The notes: generated by a model from the letters alone, not told the origin. Positions 8,850 through 18,513 are shown, counted from the first letter of the stretch. The stretch: DNA of 64,000 nucleotides from Tsukamurella spumae (GCF_012396015.1 NZ_JAAXOQ010000003.1:164145-228144); one strand, 5' to 3'. Numbers and translations: made by a program.

Positions 8850-9440
8850 CTAGCCGGGGCGGGTGACAAGTTTCGGATCCGGCTCGGGCCACAGCGGGGT
8901 CGAGTACGTCCACGCCGCGACAACCTCCCCGCCGTATCGCCAGCTGAACACCGCAGCCGATCGCACGGTGTTCACGGGCACCGCGAAGTTCACCGCGGTC
9001 GAGTAGGTCTGCCCGCGGTCGAGAGTCTTGGGCCCGACCGGAACGGCCATCTTGGTCGCGTCGGCGGCGGGCCCACCGGACTTCACCTCGGCGCCCCCGA
9101 CCTCGAGCACGAATTCGTCGGGGCGGAAGTCGAAGGCGACTACAGAGGCACCTTCGACCTCGATGTTCATGCCGACGCAGACGAATGCATGATCCGTTTC
9201 GCAGGGCGTGATGGCCGACCACCCCGATGACGACACCGTCGCCGCGGAGTAACCGCGAACCGTCCGTAGCGTCTGGCCGGCCACCCCGGTCGTGGGGTAG
9301 GTCTTGCCGACGAACAGGTAAACACCCTTGGGAGCACCGAAGATCTCGTTCGTGAGCAGGCCGTTGGCGAGTGCGATGAGCGCCATCCCGAGCATAGTGA
9401 CCAGCACACGACGCAATACTGCGAACTGGGCGTTCATCAT
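8850..9440 (-). CDS. Hypothetical exported/membrane-anchored protein
   Basis: A 196-residue protein with one N-terminal hydrophobic segment (RVLVTMLGMALIALANGLL, about 10-28) that could be an anchor or uncleaved signal, then a beta-rich extracellular part with two cysteines (PCETDHAFVCVG) that could form a disulfide. The general plan resembles DUF4352/telomeric-repeat-like immunoglobulin-fold ectodomains, but I do not recognise the family. Start may be either of two adjacent ATGs (9440 or 9437). It lies 9 bp upstream of the uvrD1 start on the same strand order, so may be transcribed toward it. Confidence 0.6.
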   Translation of the reverse strand: MMNAQFAVLRRVLVTMLGMALIALANGLLTNEIFGAPKGVYLFVGKTYPTTGVAGQTLRTVRGYSAATVSSSGWSAITPCETDHAFVCVGMNIEVEGASVVAFDFRPDEFVLEVGGAEVKSGGPAADATKMAVPVGPKTLDRGQTYSTAVNFAVPVNTVRSAAVFSWRYGGEVVAAWTYSTPLWPEPDPKLVTRPG

Positions 9441-9570
9441 GCGAAAGTAGCACGGCGCGAGTGGTCCGTTGCGATCACGACGTGACGCACTTGGGCCCGT
9501 GAACGACGGTGTGTGTCATACGGATGAAGCCCTTGGTGTGAAGTATTCGCAGTTCAGTGCATCATGCAGG

Positions 9571-11415
9571 TCAGCGCGGTGCAGCAACGGGTGCCACGGC
9601 CGGCGCGGACGCCGGGACCAGCAGTCCGACCGGCCCGCTGCCCACGCAGACGACCAGCCCCGGCGTCTCCGCGCGCGCGACGAGACCGTCGCCCGTCCCC
9701 GTGACCCGGGCGTAGACGGTGTGCGCGCCCCTGCGGAGCGGCACGCGGACCGGCGTGGCCCCGCGCTGCTGCTGCAGGACGACGACACCGTCGGCCGAGG
9801 CGAGGTAGTTGAGCTCCACGACCCAGTCCCAGAACGCCAGCGGTCCCTCGAAGGCGAGGGCGGCGGGGGCACCGTCGTCGACCCGGGTACCGCAGGGGAA
9901 GGGCCCGAGCGGCAGGCTGCGGACCCGGGTGACGCGGCCGGGCTGGAATCGTCCCGACCGGTCGATGACGGTGGCCTCCCCCGCGTACTCCGCGAACCGC
10001 GGATGCGAGGGCTGGGTCGCGAGGATCCGCGAGAGGCGATTGTTCGGGCCGGACAGCCGGCTCAGGACATCGCCGTAGACCTCCTGATCGAGCACCTCAC
10101 GCCCGGCGTACTCGACGGAGCCCGCACGCAGTTCGCGCAGGTAGGACCCCGTGGGGTTGTCGGCCCAGACCGGGGCGAAGCGAACGGCGGAGACGGTACC
10201 GCTGAGCGCGAACACGATCACGACGGCGATCCACAGGCGGCGATCCCTGGTGAAACCGGCGGATTTCGACAACACGAGGCCGAATCCGGCCTCCCGGGAC
10301 CGGAATCGGCCGGATTCACGACGCAGTACCAGCGCGCCGGCCAGCGTGAGCACCCAGGCGAAGTCAGCGAAGTAGCGCAGCGACAGCGGCAGCAGTGGCG
10401 AGGTGTACTCGGAGCTGCGCAGGAAGAACACCGTCGAGGACACGCCCAGGAAGTACAGCACCGCCGCGCCCCAGGCGGCGAGCCCGCGCGGCGCGCGGAG
10501 CCCCGTGGCCAGCACGATCAACGCCGTGACCAGCAGGCCCACCACGGTCAGGGCGATGCCCGTCACCACCAGCGGCGGCCCGGGATTGGTGCGCGTCCAC
10601 GTCCACGGCCCGCCGACCGCGGCCGGCGCGATCACGGCGTTCACCGACCGCCACAGCGTCCGGGCCGTGAACCCGACGGTGTGCGTGCCCGGCCGCGACG
10701 CCGTGACGGTCAGCCACAGCACGATCCACGCCGCGACGACCATCGCGAACGCGCCCCACAGCCACCGGCCGCGCCGCAACACCGTCCGCACGGGCCGACG
10801 GTGCCCCCGCAGGTAGGGCAGCAGGCAGGCCGTCGCCAGCGCGACGAACGGGATGACCAGCGCCTTCTCGAAGAACAGCAGCGAGAGCAGTAGCGCGAGC
10901 ACGGCGTAGCAGCCCGAACGACGGCGGCCGCGCAGGTAGCGCACCGTCTCGGCGACCACGACCGCCGACCCGATCTGCAGCGGCAGCGCGTTGAGACCGG
11001 ACGCCCACCACGCCATCGCCGTCAGCGTGAGCGGGCTGAACAGGAAGAACACGAACGGGACCAGCACCACCGGCCGCCGCCCGGCGACCACGACCAGGGC
11101 CCGCAGCGTGGCCAGCGATGCCAGCAACTGCAGGACCAGGATCGATGCCGCGGCCGCCGGCCAGCTCAGCGGCGCGACCTTGGTCAGGGCCGCGGCGGCG
11201 AACAGGGTACCGGGCATGAAGTGTCCGTCGTAGTCGACGAACCAGGCGCTCAGGTCGGTCAGCGGCCGCGACGCCCGCCCGATGAAGGCCACGTCGTCCC
11301 AGTAGAAGTTCCCCCGCGCGAGGACGTACGCCCGGACCGCGAGCGACACCGCGATGAGCGCCGCCGCGCCGACCCACAGGAGGCGCTGCGGAGCGGGGAA
11401 CGAGGACGGACGCAC
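9571..11415 (-). CDS. Polytopic membrane protein, GT-C/GT39-like glycosyltransferase candidate
   Basis: About 614 residues with roughly ten TM helices in the first 430 residues and a periplasmic C-terminal beta-rich domain. An early extracytoplasmic loop has NFYWDDVAFIGRA, an aspartate-containing motif in the position of the catalytic loop of GT-C glycosyltransferases that use polyprenyl-phosphate sugars. The GTG at 11415 is preferred because a longer frame would run antisense through chorismate mutase; it leaves a 43-bp divergent promoter region. A role in arabinogalactan/lipomannan or protein glycosylation is possible; the acceptor and donor cannot be told. Confidence 0.65.
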   Translation of the reverse strand: MRPSSFPAPQRLLWVGAAALIAVSLAVRAYVLARGNFYWDDVAFIGRASRPLTDLSAWFVDYDGHFMPGTLFAAAALTKVAPLSWPAAAASILVLQLLASLATLRALVVVAGRRPVVLVPFVFFLFSPLTLTAMAWWASGLNALPLQIGSAVVVAETVRYLRGRRRSGCYAVLALLLSLLFFEKALVIPFVALATACLLPYLRGHRRPVRTVLRRGRWLWGAFAMVVAAWIVLWLTVTASRPGTHTVGFTARTLWRSVNAVIAPAAVGGPWTWTRTNPGPPLVVTGIALTVVGLLVTALIVLATGLRAPRGLAAWGAAVLYFLGVSSTVFFLRSSEYTSPLLPLSLRYFADFAWVLTLAGALVLRRESGRFRSREAGFGLVLSKSAGFTRDRRLWIAVVIVFALSGTVSAVRFAPVWADNPTGSYLRELRAGSVEYAGREVLDQEVYGDVLSRLSGPNNRLSRILATQPSHPRFAEYAGEATVIDRSGRFQPGRVTRVRSLPLGPFPCGTRVDDGAPAALAFEGPLAFWDWVVELNYLASADGVVVLQQQRGATPVRVPLRRGAHTVYARVTGTGDGLVARAETPGLVVCVGSGPVGLLVPASAPAVAPVAAPR

Positions 11416-11458
11416 GGTGCTCGATGGTAGATCCCGCGCCTGTGGAAAACTTGAACCC

Positions 11459-11743
11459 ATGAGCACACCGGACGACACCGGCGCCGAGACGCCGCTCGCC
11501 GAAGAGGAGATCCAGGCCCTGCGCGAGGAGATCGATCGCCTCGACGCGGAGATCCTGGCCGCGATCAAGCGCCGCAGTGAGGTCTCGCAGATCATCGGCC
11601 GCACGCGCATGGCCTCGGGCGGCACGCGCCTGGTGCACTCGCGGGAGATGAAGGTGCTCGAGCGCTTCTCCGAGCTCGGCCGCGAGGGGCACACCCTGGC
11701 GATGCTGTTGCTGCGCCTCGGGCGCGGCCCGCTCGGCAGGTAG
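11459..11743 (+). CDS. Chorismate mutase (AroQ, Rv0948c type)
   Basis: A 94-residue all-helical intracellular chorismate mutase converting chorismate to prephenate for Phe/Tyr synthesis. EIQALREEIDRLDAEILAAIKRR followed by SQIIGRTR is the AroQ helix-1 pattern with the catalytic arginines and lysine; the C-terminus LLLRLGRGPLG matches the short M. tuberculosis enzyme Rv0948c, which has low activity until complexed with DAHP synthase. ATG 11459 is the only sensible start, with little leader sequence. It sits next to uvrD1's cluster as in M. tuberculosis. Confidence 0.93.
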   Translation: MSTPDDTGAETPLAEEEIQALREEIDRLDAEILAAIKRRSEVSQIIGRTRMASGGTRLVHSREMKVLERFSELGREGHTLAMLLLRLGRGPLGR

Positions 11744-11749
11744 GGCCCG

Positions 11750-12877
11750 TCAGGCCCGGCCGACGCCCGCGAAGAATTCCAGCAGGCTGTTCGGGGCGTC
11801 CTCGCCGAGCATCATCGTCGCCACCTCGCCCGCGGACACCGCGGACGCCTCCGCGCGGTCGAACATCCCGCTCTCGTAGGCGGTGAGTGCGGCGTCGAGG
11901 TCGCCGGGATTCTCGACGATGTGCCGGGCCAGCTCGGCACCGTCGAACAGCGCGATGTTGGCGCCCTCCCCGGCCGGCGGGCTGACGTGCGCGGCATCGC
12001 CGACCAGCGTGACGCCGGGGACGTGCTCCCAGCGCAGCCCGACCGGCAGGGTGTAGAGCCGTCGTGGCACGAGCGGCGTGTCCGATTCGCCGATGAGGCG
12101 GGTCAGTTCCCCCGACCAGCCCGGGTACTCGGCCAGCACGCGGTCCGCCGCCGCGGCGTCCGCCCAGTCGATCCCGTCGGCCCACTCCTCGGGGACGTGC
12201 AGCTGCGCGTACGTGTGGACGATGTCGCCCGCCTCCGCGTGCGTGCTGATCCCCCGGCCCGGCGCGAGCGCGAACATGGCACCCTCCCCCACCAGCTCCG
12301 CGATGCCGGGGTGGCGGCTCCGGACGTCGTGCAGGTAGGTCTCGACGTAGGTGGTGCCGTAGTACGACGGTGCCGCATCCGTCACCAGCGCGCGCACCTT
12401 CGACCAGACCCCGTCGGCCCCGACCAGCAGTCCGGTCGGGACGACGGTCCCGTCGGCGAGGGTCAGCTCGTGCCGGCCGCCGCCGAGCGCGCGCACGGCG
12501 ACCACCTTCGCGCCCCAGCGGATGGCGTCGGCCGGTAGGGAATCGATGAGGAGCTGCCGCAGCTCGCCGCGGAGCACCTCGGGCCGGCCGCCGTCGCCGT
12601 CGTCCGGGAGGTCGAGGAGGACGGTGCCGTCGCGACCGAGGGCCCGGGTCGCCTCGCCGCCGGTGTGGATCAGCTCGCGGAACTGCGCGGTGAGGCCGGC
12701 CGCCTCGATCGCGGCCTGGCCGTCGGCCTCGTGGATGTCGAGCTGGCCGCCCTGCGTGCGCGACATGGGCGTCGGCTCGGCCTCGTAGATCACCGCCTCG
12801 ATGCCGTGGACGTGCAGGACGCGGGCCAGGGCGAGGCCGCCGAGTCCGGCGCCGATGATCGTGATGGGTGTGTGCAT
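11750..12877 (-). CDS. FAD-dependent aromatic-type monooxygenase (TetX-like)
   Basis: A 375-residue class A flavoprotein monooxygenase. The FAD-binding Rossmann motif GAGLGGLALARVL (about 9-21), the DG motif GLLVGADGVWSKVR (about 155) and the second FAD motif GDAAHVSPPAGEGANIAL (about 295) are all present, in the arrangement of TetX and related tetracycline/anthracycline-modifying hydroxylases. Such enzymes use NADPH and O2; substrate here is unknown, so an antibiotic-resistance role is only a possibility. It is transcribed divergently from a TetR gene, and two operator palindromes lie between them. Confidence 0.9.
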   Translation of the reverse strand: MHTPITIIGAGLGGLALARVLHVHGIEAVIYEAEPTPMSRTQGGQLDIHEADGQAAIEAAGLTAQFRELIHTGGEATRALGRDGTVLLDLPDDGDGGRPEVLRGELRQLLIDSLPADAIRWGAKVVAVRALGGGRHELTLADGTVVPTGLLVGADGVWSKVRALVTDAAPSYYGTTYVETYLHDVRSRHPGIAELVGEGAMFALAPGRGISTHAEAGDIVHTYAQLHVPEEWADGIDWADAAAADRVLAEYPGWSGELTRLIGESDTPLVPRRLYTLPVGLRWEHVPGVTLVGDAAHVSPPAGEGANIALFDGAELARHIVENPGDLDAALTAYESGMFDRAEASAVSAGEVATMMLGEDAPNSLLEFFAGVGRA

Positions 12878-12894
12878 GGCGCTTCCCTTTCATT

Positions 12895-12930
12895 GGAACA
12901 ACGTTCCATACGAGTTTGGAACAGCGTTCC
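12895..12930. promoter_or_regulatory. Twin palindromic operators for the divergent TetR regulator
   Basis: GGAACAACGTTCC (12895-12907) and GGAACAGCGTTCC (12918-12930) are two copies of the same inverted repeat, GGAAC-N3-GTTCC, 23 bp apart centre to centre in the divergent promoter region. This is the expected pattern for autoregulation plus repression of the monooxygenase. Confidence 0.82.
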
Positions 12931-12950
12931 ATTCGTGTCAAGATGGAACC

Positions 12951-13613
12951 GTGCCACCCCACAGCCGCCGCACCGACGCCCTGTCCCGCGACCGCATCGT
13001 CGACGCCGCGATCGCCCTGCTCGACGTGAGCGGGGCCGACGCCCTGACCTTCCGCGCCCTGGGCAGCGCTCTGAACACGGGCAGCGGGGCGATCTACCAC
13101 CACGTCGCCGGCAAGGACGAGCTCCTCGCCGCCGCGACCGACGCCGTCCTGCGGCCGATCCTCGCCGTGCCCGCGGGCGACCGCGACCCCCGAGAGGCGA
13201 TCCGCGAGCTCGCGCTCACCCTGTTCGACACGATCGACGATCACCCGTGGCTGGCAGCCCAGGTGATGGCCGATCCGGGTCGGCCGGCGAACCTGCTGTT
13301 CAGCGAACGGATCGGCAGCGCAGTGCTGGCGATGGACCCGCCGGACGCGGCGCTGTTCGACGCCGCCACCGCGATCGTCGGCTATGTCCTGGGCGCGGCG
13401 GCCCAGAACGCCGCCAACGCGCGCTCGGAACTCGCCCGCAGCGGCCCCGGCCGCGAGGAGCTGCTGGGCGACGTCGCGGCCCGCATCGAGCAGCTGGACC
13501 CGGCCGAATTCCCGTACCTGCGCCGCATCGCCGGGACCATGGCCCGCCACGACGACCGCGCCCAGTTCCTCGCCGGGCTCGACCTGCTCCTGGCCGGCAT
13601 CGACGCGCTCTAG
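12951..13613 (+). CDS. TetR family regulator (TetR_C domain)
   Basis: A 220-residue repressor, GTG start at 12951 just after the second operator. HTH: ALSRDRIVDAAIALLDVSG and LTFRALGSALNTGSGAIYHHVAGKDELL (about residues 12-60). The all-helical C-terminal ligand domain resembles the TetR-C type. Divergent arrangement with a TetX-like monooxygenase implies that the monooxygenase substrate, or a related compound, is the inducer (inference). Confidence 0.92.
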   Translation: MPPHSRRTDALSRDRIVDAAIALLDVSGADALTFRALGSALNTGSGAIYHHVAGKDELLAAATDAVLRPILAVPAGDRDPREAIRELALTLFDTIDDHPWLAAQVMADPGRPANLLFSERIGSAVLAMDPPDAALFDAATAIVGYVLGAAAQNAANARSELARSGPGREELLGDVAARIEQLDPAEFPYLRRIAGTMARHDDRAQFLAGLDLLLAGIDAL

Positions 13614-13631
13614 CGCAGCACCACACCGGCG

Positions 13632-13650
13632 GTGATCCGTCAAGGATCAC
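13632..13650. terminator. Short hairpin between tetR and stf0
   Basis: GTGATCC (13632-13638) and GGATCAC (13644-13650) form a perfect 7-bp stem with a 5-nt loop, no U tract. It could end the tetR transcript or be an operator in front of the sulfation operon. Confidence 0.35.
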
Positions 13651-13706
13651 GTTCACGGTGCCGTCGAACCCCTGGTCGGAGGGCCCTTCTGCGCCAGACT
13701 GTCCGC

Positions 13707-14504
13707 ATGCCCAGCCCTGACGACTACCTCGTGTGCGCCAGCCAGCGCAGCGGGAGCACCCTCCTCGTGGAGTCACTGGCCGCCACCGGCGTCGCCGGGC
13801 GGCCCGAGGAGTTCTTCCAGTACTACCCGTCCTCGTCGCTGTCGCCGCAGCCGCGCGAATGGTTCGCCGGCGTCGACGATCCGCCGCTGCTCGACCTGCT
13901 CGACCCGATCGACCCCGGCACCGTCGACCCGCGCGGCCCCGCGCAGTGGCGCGACGACGTGCGGCGCGCGGGCCGGACGCCCAACGGCGTCTGGGGCGGC
14001 AAGCTCATGTGGAACCAGACACCCGTCCTCGTGGCCCGCACCCGCACCGCGTCGGGCTCGGTCCGGACGGCCATCCGCTCCCTGTTCGACGGTGCCGACC
14101 CCCTGTACGTGCACGTCCACCGACCCGACGTGGTCTCCCAGGCGGTCTCGATGTGGCGCGCCGTGCAGACCCGCGTGTGGCGCGACGATCCCGATCACGA
14201 CCGGGAGCGCGACGAGCGCGCGGTGTACCGCGCCGAGGGGATCGCCCACCTTGCCGGGATCCTGCGCGAACAGGAGCGGTCGTGGCGGGCGTGGTTCGCG
14301 TTCGAGGGCATCACGCCGCTCGAGATCGACTTCCACGAGCTCACCGCCGACCCGCAGAAGACGACGGCGCGCGTGCTGGACGCGATCGGGCAGGACCCGC
14401 AGCTCGCTCCCCCGCCGCCGCTCAAACCCCAGTCCAACGACCGCTCCAAGGAGTGGGCGGAGCGCTACCGCGCCGATGCCGCCGAGAACGGATACCCCGT
14501 ATGA
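13707..14504 (+). CDS. stf0: Trehalose 2-sulfotransferase (Stf0 family)
   Basis: A 265-residue PAPS-dependent sulfotransferase that transfers sulfate to the 2-position of trehalose, the first step to sulfated trehalose lipids. The PAPS 5'-phosphosulfate loop is [17 protein letters not shown] (about 11-27), followed by [20 protein letters not shown], the segment carrying the catalytic glutamate region in Stf0. C-terminal [17 protein letters not shown] is also typical. Its stop overlaps the cysD start (ATGA), so sulfate activation and sulfotransfer are in one operon. Confidence 0.93.
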   Translation: MPSPDDYLVCASQRSGSTLLVESLAATGVAGRPEEFFQYYPSSSLSPQPREWFAGVDDPPLLDLLDPIDPGTVDPRGPAQWRDDVRRAGRTPNGVWGGKLMWNQTPVLVARTRTASGSVRTAIRSLFDGADPLYVHVHRPDVVSQAVSMWRAVQTRVWRDDPDHDRERDERAVYRAEGIAHLAGILREQERSWRAWFAFEGITPLEIDFHELTADPQKTTARVLDAIGQDPQLAPPPPLKPQSNDRSKEWAERYRADAAENGYPV

Positions 14505-15439
14505 GCACTGTGACCGAACCGATCTCCGCCGTCGACGAGCTGCGCGTCCTCGAGGCCGAGGCGGTCCACATCATCCGCGAGGTGGTCGCGGAACTCGAGC
14601 GCCCGGTGCTGCTGTTCTCGGGCGGCAAGGACTCCATCGTGCTCCTGCGCCTGGCGGAGAAGGCATTCCGGCCCTCGCCGCTGCCCTTCCCGATCCTGCA
14701 CGTGGACACGGGCCACAACTTCGCCGAGGTGATCGACTTCCGCGACCGCCGCGTGGCCCCGACCGCCGAGAACCCCGACGGGATCGAGCTCATCGTCGCC
14801 TCGGTGCAGGAGTCGATCGACGCCGGCCGGGTGGCCGAGTCCACCGAGTCCTCCGGCTCGCGGAACCGGCTGCAGACGCGCACGCTGCTGGACGCGCTGG
14901 AGGCCGGGAGGTTCGACGCGGCGTTCGGCGGCGCCCGCCGCGACGAGGAGCGGGCCCGCGCCAAGGAGCGGGTGTTCAGCTTCCGCAACGAGTTCGGCCA
15001 GTGGGACCCGCGGGCGCAGCGTCCCGAGCCCTGGTCGCTGTACAACGGCCGGATCCGCCGCGGCGAGTCCGTCCGCGTCTTCCCGCTGTCGAACTGGACC
15101 GAGCTCGACATCTGGCGCTACATCGAGCTCGAGGGCCTGGAACTGCCGCCGATCTACTACGCGAGCGAGCGCGAGGTCTTCGAGCGCGACGGGATCCTGC
15201 TGGCCGTCTCGGAGTTCACGCAGCCGCGCGCCGGCGAGACCGTGACCCGGGAGTGGGTCCGGTACCGCACCGTCGGCGACCTGACCATCACCGGCGCGGT
15301 CCGCAGCCGCGCCACCGAGATCGGCGATGTGATCGCGGAGATCTCCGCCGCCACCGTCTCGGAGCGGGGCGAGACCCGCGCCGACGACCGCACGTCGGCC
15401 GCCGCCATGGAGGACCGGAAGAAAGAGGGCTATTTCTGA
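14501..15439 (+). CDS. cysD: Sulfate adenylyltransferase subunit 2 (CysD)
   Basis: A 312-residue ATP-sulfurylase small subunit forming APS from ATP and sulfate together with CysN. The PP-loop [12 protein letters not shown] (about 43-54) and the downstream [20 protein letters not shown] segment are diagnostic. It overlaps stf0 upstream by 4 bp and cysNC downstream by 1 bp, so the three are translationally coupled. Confidence 0.97.
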   Translation: MSTVTEPISAVDELRVLEAEAVHIIREVVAELERPVLLFSGGKDSIVLLRLAEKAFRPSPLPFPILHVDTGHNFAEVIDFRDRRVAPTAENPDGIELIVASVQESIDAGRVAESTESSGSRNRLQTRTLLDALEAGRFDAAFGGARRDEERARAKERVFSFRNEFGQWDPRAQRPEPWSLYNGRIRRGESVRVFPLSNWTELDIWRYIELEGLELPPIYYASEREVFERDGILLAVSEFTQPRAGETVTREWVRYRTVGDLTITGAVRSRATEIGDVIAEISAATVSERGETRADDRTSAAAMEDRKKEGYF

Positions 15440-17328
15440 TGACGGACGTGCTGGCACCACCGACCACGCGGCAGCTGCTGCGCCTGGCGACCGCGGGATC
15501 CGTCGACGACGGCAAGTCCACGCTGATCGGCCGCCTGCTGCACGACACCGGCAGCCTGCCCACCGACCACCTCGACGCGGTCACCGACGGCGACGAGGTG
15601 GACCTCGCGGCCCTGTCCGACGGCCTGCGCGCCGAGCGTGAGCAGGGCATCACCATCGACGTCGCGTACCGCTTCTTCTCCACCGAGTCGCGCAGCTACG
15701 TGCTCGCCGACACCCCGGGCCACGAGCGGTACACCCGCAACATGTTCACCGGCGCGTCGAACGCGCACGTCGCGATCCTGCTGGTGGACGCCCGCAAGGG
15801 CGTGCTGCGGCAGACCCGCCGGCACGCCCGCATCGCGACGCTCCTCGGCGTGCCGCACGTCATCGCCGCGGTGAACAAGATCGACCTCGTCGACTTCTCC
15901 GCGGACCGGTTCGCGGAGGTCGAGGCGGAGCTCGCCGAGCTCGCGGTGCGGCTCGGCCTGGACGCGATCCCCGCGATCCCGCTGGCCGCCAAGCTCGGTG
16001 ACAACGTGGTGCACCGCTCGGCGCGCACCCCCTGGTACGACGGGCCCACGCTGCTCGAGCACCTCGAGGGCGTGCCGCTGCGCGCACCGTCGGCCGTGGC
16101 CACGGAGCTGCGCCTGCCGGTCCAGTGGGTCTCCCGGCCCACCGCCGAGCGGCGCCGACGGTACGCCGGACGCGTCGCCGCCGGCACGCTGACCGTGGGC
16201 GACGAGGTGCTGGTCCTGCCGTCGGGCAGCAGGTCGACGGTGACGGCGCTCGACACCCTCGACGCAGACCGGGCGGTGGCGGTCGCGCCGCTGTCGGTGT
16301 CCGTCGAGCTGGCCGACGACATCGACGTGGGCCGCGGCGACGTCCTCGTCTCCGGCGCCGAGGGTGCGCACCTGCCGGTGAACGCCCGCGAGCTCGAGGT
16401 CACCGTCTGCTGGCTGGCGGAGAAGCCGCTGCGCGCCGGGGACCGCGTCGCGCTCAAGCACGCCACGGCGACGGTCCGCGCGACCGTCCAGTCGTTGGAA
16501 CGGCGCCTGGACCCGGAGACGCTGATCGAGCAGGTCGGGCCGAGTGAGCTGGCGCTCAACGACATCGGCACCGTGACGCTGCGGACGTCGTCGGTGGTGG
16601 TGGCCGACCCGTACGCGCAGAACCGGGACACCGGCGCGCTGATCCTCATCGACGAGGCGAGCAACGACACCGTCGGCGCCGGCACCATCGCCGTGGCGCG
16701 CGAGGTGGTTCCCGGGCAGGCGACCCGCAACGACATCCGCTGGCACCCCAGCTCACTGGGCCGCGCGGAGCGGTGGGCACGGACCGGGCAGCGCGGCGCC
16801 ACCGTCTGGTTCACTGGCCTACCCGCGTCCGGCAAGTCGACGGTGGCGGTCGCCCTCGAGCGGGCGCTGGTCTCGCGGGGCCGCGTCGCCTACCTCATCG
16901 ACGGCGACAACATCCGCCACGGCATCTCCGACGACCTGGGCTTCTCCCCCGGCGACCGGGCCGAGAACGTCCGCCGCGTGGGGCACCTGACGCGCCTGTT
17001 CGCGGACGCCGGCGTCATCTCGATCGCCTCGCTCGTCTCGCCGCTGCGGTCCGATCGCGACATCGCCCGGGAGTTGAATCTCGCCGCCGAGATCGACTTC
17101 CTCGAGGTGCACGTCTCGACGCCGGTCTCCGAGTGCCGCCGGCGCGACCCGAAGGGCCTCTACGCCCGCGCGGACCGCGGCGAGCTGCGGGGCCTCACCG
17201 GTGTCGACGGGCCGTACGAGAAGCCGGAGGCGCCGGACCTCACGTTCGACACCACCGGTGCCGACACCGACGAGCTCGCGCAGCGGGTGATCGCGCTGCT
17301 CGTTCAGCGGGGAATACTGCAGGAGTGA
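15439..17328 (+). CDS. cysNC: Bifunctional CysN-CysC: ATP sulfurylase GTPase subunit fused to APS kinase
   Basis: A 629-residue fusion giving PAPS. Residues about 10-430 are the EF-Tu-like CysN GTPase: G1 GSVDDGKSTLIG, G3 DTPGHERYTRN, G4 NKID, then the two beta-barrel domains. Residues about 450-629 are APS kinase: P-loop GLPASGKST, DGDNIRHGISDDLGFS, and KGLYARADRGELRGLTGVDGPYE. The fusion is the usual actinobacterial form. Its stop overlaps the next gene's GTG (GTGA). Confidence 0.97.
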   Translation: MTDVLAPPTTRQLLRLATAGSVDDGKSTLIGRLLHDTGSLPTDHLDAVTDGDEVDLAALSDGLRAEREQGITIDVAYRFFSTESRSYVLADTPGHERYTRNMFTGASNAHVAILLVDARKGVLRQTRRHARIATLLGVPHVIAAVNKIDLVDFSADRFAEVEAELAELAVRLGLDAIPAIPLAAKLGDNVVHRSARTPWYDGPTLLEHLEGVPLRAPSAVATELRLPVQWVSRPTAERRRRYAGRVAAGTLTVGDEVLVLPSGSRSTVTALDTLDADRAVAVAPLSVSVELADDIDVGRGDVLVSGAEGAHLPVNARELEVTVCWLAEKPLRAGDRVALKHATATVRATVQSLERRLDPETLIEQVGPSELALNDIGTVTLRTSSVVVADPYAQNRDTGALILIDEASNDTVGAGTIAVAREVVPGQATRNDIRWHPSSLGRAERWARTGQRGATVWFTGLPASGKSTVAVALERALVSRGRVAYLIDGDNIRHGISDDLGFSPGDRAENVRRVGHLTRLFADAGVISIASLVSPLRSDRDIARELNLAAEIDFLEVHVSTPVSECRRRDPKGLYARADRGELRGLTGVDGPYEKPEAPDLTFDTTGADTDELAQRVIALLVQRGILQE

Positions 17329-18236
17329 GCTGCTGCACGCCCGAGGGCCCGGACCTACCGCCGCAGGCCGGCGCGGTGCCGGGCGGCGGCGCGCACCCGA
17401 TCGAGCAGGCCCGGGTGCCCGCGGGCGCCTTCGCGATGGGCGACGCGCACGGCGAGGGCTACCGCGCCGACGGCGAGCTCCCGGTGCACCGGGTCGTGCT
17501 GCCGGGCTTCGCGATCGACGCGACGACGGTGACCGTCGCCGCGTTCGCGGCCTTCGCCGACGCGACGGGGTACGTCACCGACGCCGAGCGGTTCGGTGCC
17601 TCCGCGGTCTTCCGGGCCACTGCGGCCGACCCGTCGGCGGGGGTGCCGGTCCCCGGTACGCCCTGGTGGCTGACGGTGCCGGGCGCGACCTTCCGCGCGC
17701 CGGGCGGGCCGGGCAGCGTCGGACTGGACGAGCATCCGGTCGTGCACGTCTCGCACGCGGACGCGCTGGCCTACTGCGCCTGGGCCGGGCGGGCCCTGCC
17801 GACGGAGGCGCAGTGGGAGTACGCGGCGCGCGGCGGTCTCGACGGCACGCGTTATCCGTGGGGCGACGAGCACCCCGTGCCGGGCCGGGACTGCAATGTC
17901 TTCGTCGGCGCCTTTCCGGAGCCCGACGGTGCCGTCGGCACCGTTCCGGCGAGGTCCTACGCGCCCAACGGCTACGGCCTGTATCAGGCGGTGGGGAACG
18001 TGTGGGAGTGGTGCGTGGACCGCTATTCGGCTCGCTACTACCGGGTTTCACCGGAGCACTCGCCCGCGGGCCCCGACCGCGGCACCGCCCGGGTGCTGCG
18101 CGGCGGCAGCCACCTGTGCCACGACTCCTACTGCTACCGCTACCGCACGGCGGCCCGCAGCCACAACACTCCGACCTCGACGGCGAGCAACATCGGATTC
18201 CGCACCGTGTCCGATTCTGATATCGTGATTCCATAG
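17325..18236 (+). CDS. Formylglycine-generating enzyme (sulfatase-modifying factor)
   Basis: A 303-residue copper-dependent oxidase that converts the active-site cysteine of sulfatases to formylglycine. The FGE-sulfatase fold markers EAQWEYAARGG, YGLYQAVGNVWEW and the catalytic stretch LRGGSHLCHDSYCYRYR followed by SNIGFR are all present; the two cysteines of CHDSYC are the redox/copper pair seen in human and Streptomyces FGE. Starting GTG at 17325 overlaps the cysNC stop, placing it in the sulfation operon. A CSPAR-type sulfatase lies 700 bp downstream on the other strand and is the obvious client. Confidence 0.93.
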   Translation: MSCCTPEGPDLPPQAGAVPGGGAHPIEQARVPAGAFAMGDAHGEGYRADGELPVHRVVLPGFAIDATTVTVAAFAAFADATGYVTDAERFGASAVFRATAADPSAGVPVPGTPWWLTVPGATFRAPGGPGSVGLDEHPVVHVSHADALAYCAWAGRALPTEAQWEYAARGGLDGTRYPWGDEHPVPGRDCNVFVGAFPEPDGAVGTVPARSYAPNGYGLYQAVGNVWEWCVDRYSARYYRVSPEHSPAGPDRGTARVLRGGSHLCHDSYCYRYRTAARSHNTPTSTASNIGFRTVSDSDIVIP

Positions 18237-18246
18237 ATCCGATATA
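18219..18246. promoter_or_regulatory. Inverted repeat, candidate VapB operator
   Basis: GATATCG (18219-18225) and CGATATA (18240-18246) form an inverted repeat 16 bp upstream of the vapB ATG, overlapping the end of the FGE gene. Autorepression through such sites is normal for VapBC. Confidence 0.5.
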
Positions 18247-18261
18247 CACCGGAGGTGCGAC

Positions 18262-18513
18262 ATGTCCGTATCGCTGCCTGAATTCCGCGACGCTCCACTC
18301 AAGTTGACCTCCCTGCGCGCGCCCGAAGGGCTCTTCGACCGGGCGCGGGAAGAGCTGGGCTACGCATCCAATCAAGACATGGTGGTCAGCCTCGTAGAGC
18401 TGGCGCTCAAGCAGAAGCTCCAGCGGGACATGATCAAGCGGATCGCTTCGAACCCGGACGGCCCCTACGCCGCGCTGGCGGATCCTGAGTTCCTCAAGGA
18501 GGCGCGGCGGTGA
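18262..18513 (+). CDS. vapB: VapB-type antitoxin
   Basis: An 83-residue partner of the PIN toxin that follows with a GTGA overlap. GGAGG lies 7 nt before the ATG. Content is helical (PEGLFDRAREELGYASNQDMVVSLVELALKQKL), with a C-terminal tail likely to wrap the toxin. The family is not a textbook VapB and the assignment rests mainly on the coupling to vapC. Confidence 0.78.
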   Translation: MSVSLPEFRDAPLKLTSLRAPEGLFDRAREELGYASNQDMVVSLVELALKQKLQRDMIKRIASNPDGPYAALADPEFLKEARR

